Shown: piece by piece, positions 5,436-5,992 of the stretch | How positions within the stretch are numbered: the first letter of the stretch is position 1 | How the letters are laid out: each line of letters starts with the position of its first letter | Assembly (NCBI GenBank): GCA_049601975.1 | Contig: JBMYRC010000192.1 | Coordinates: 1-5,992, forward strand | Source: UBA6544 sp049601975 | GTDB taxonomy: Bacteria; Pseudomonadota; Alphaproteobacteria; UBA8366 | DNA: 5,992 bases | Reading direction: 5' to 3' | Program-made: the position numbers and the translations under genes | Notes under the pieces: generated by a model | Seen by the model: only the letters and a program-made list of their open reading frames with translations | The model's database searches: none | Told to the model about the DNA's origin: nothing

Positions 5436-5992
5436 ATGTCAGAAGCTAAAATCAGTGACGTGAAAGCTTGCGTTTTCGATGCTTATGGAACGCTCTTCGA
5501 CGTCCATTCCGCTGCCGAGAAATGCCGCGCCGATCTCGGCGATAAAGCGGATCAGGTCTCCAACACCTGGCGCGGCAAGCAACTTCAGTACAGCTGGCTC
5601 CGCAGCCTTATGGGAGAATTCGTGCCGTTCTGGCAAGTGACGGGAGAGGCGTTGAATTGTGCGCTGTCAGAGTCCGGAATTGAGAATGCCGTGCTACGCG
5701 ACAAACTGATGAACCTGTATTTGCAACTCAACTGTTATCCCGAGGTGCCACGCGTCCTAAAGACGCTACAGCAGGCCGGCAAGCAAACCAGCATCCAATC
5801 CAATGGGTCACGCGATGTGTTGGATTCGGCCGTCGCTAATTCCGCACTCGGCGAGCTCTTGGATGCATCGCTATCGGTCGACGACGTTGGTGTCTTTAAG
5901 GTCGATCCGCGGGTCTACGAAATAGAGACCGATCGTTTCTCCTGCGAGCCGCGGGAAATCTGCTTTATGTCCTCTAACGCCTCGTATGCCTG
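5436..5992 (+). CDS. Type II haloacid dehalogenase-like HAD hydrolase, N-terminal 185 residues
   Basis: The protein belongs to the HAD superfamily, close to L-2-haloacid dehalogenases, which convert L-2-haloacids to D-2-hydroxyacids. It is truncated by the right edge. Compared from memory with Pseudomonas L-DEX, the alignment needs no gap in the residues after about 115 and keeps the nucleophile Asp15 and Thr19 in FDAYGTLFDVHS, Arg46 in WRGKQLQYSWLRSLM, Ser122 in SNGS, Lys155, Tyr161 in PRVYE, and Ser179/Asn181 in SSNA. The residue matching the essential L-DEX Asp180 is Tyr184. The usual Pro after the catalytic Lys is Val156. These changes suggest altered or lost dehalogenase activity. The frame opens after a TGA at 5403-5405. 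I chose ATG 5436, but GTG 5424 (four residues longer) is in frame, and neither has a strong ribosome binding site. It lies 40 bp after slt on the same strand with no terminator between, so read-through is possible. Confidence 0.9.
   Translation, partial: MSEAKISDVKACVFDAYGTLFDVHSAAEKCRADLGDKADQVSNTWRGKQLQYSWLRSLMGEFVPFWQVTGEALNCALSESGIENAVLRDKLMNLYLQLNCYPEVPRVLKTLQQAGKQTSIQSNGSRDVLDSAVANSALGELLDASLSVDDVGVFKVDPRVYEIETDRFSCEPREICFMSSNASYA

Overview
This window looks like ordinary chromosome from an alphaproteobacterium. The main reason is the arrangement of a soluble lytic transglycosylase gene divergent from dapA-smpB, which I know as a recurring alphaproteobacterial neighbourhood. The moderately GC-rich coding sequence with GC-rich third positions and the Shine-Dalgarno-led starts fit this. 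No genus can be named from the sequence alone. I see no mobile element, tRNA, rRNA or CRISPR array, and genes fill almost all of the window.

Left part (1-987): the first 24 codons of a minus-strand gene (1-74) face away from a plus-strand classical short-chain dehydrogenase/reductase (199-966). The 124 bp between them hold both ribosome binding sites and an imperfect palindrome at 100-120 that could be an operator. The dehydrogenase runs convergently into a minus-strand gene, with only 21 bp between the two stop codons.

Middle (988-3263, all minus strand): dapA (4-hydroxy-tetrahydrodipicolinate synthase), then smpB (tmRNA-binding trans-translation factor), then a phytanoyl-CoA dioxygenase-family Fe(II)/2-oxoglutarate enzyme. 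The gaps are 39 and 14 nt, so the three are probably one transcription unit. dapA and smpB are housekeeping genes. The oxygenase is an accessory gene at the distal end.

Right part (3264-5992, plus strand): a 149-bp divergent promoter region separates dapA from slt, a 660-residue periplasmic lytic transglycosylase that must start at a non-ATG codon, most likely TTG. After 40 bp comes a type II haloacid dehalogenase-like HAD protein, cut off by the window end. DapA supplies diaminopimelate/lysine precursor for peptidoglycan and Slt cleaves peptidoglycan, so the divergent pair shares a cell-wall theme.

I did not find a convincing undescribed system. The points most worth a second look are the apparent loss of a catalytic Asp in the dehalogenase-like protein, the oxygenase gene attached to dapA-smpB, the Asn-to-Asp change in the dehydrogenase tetrad, and the palindrome between the left divergent pair.
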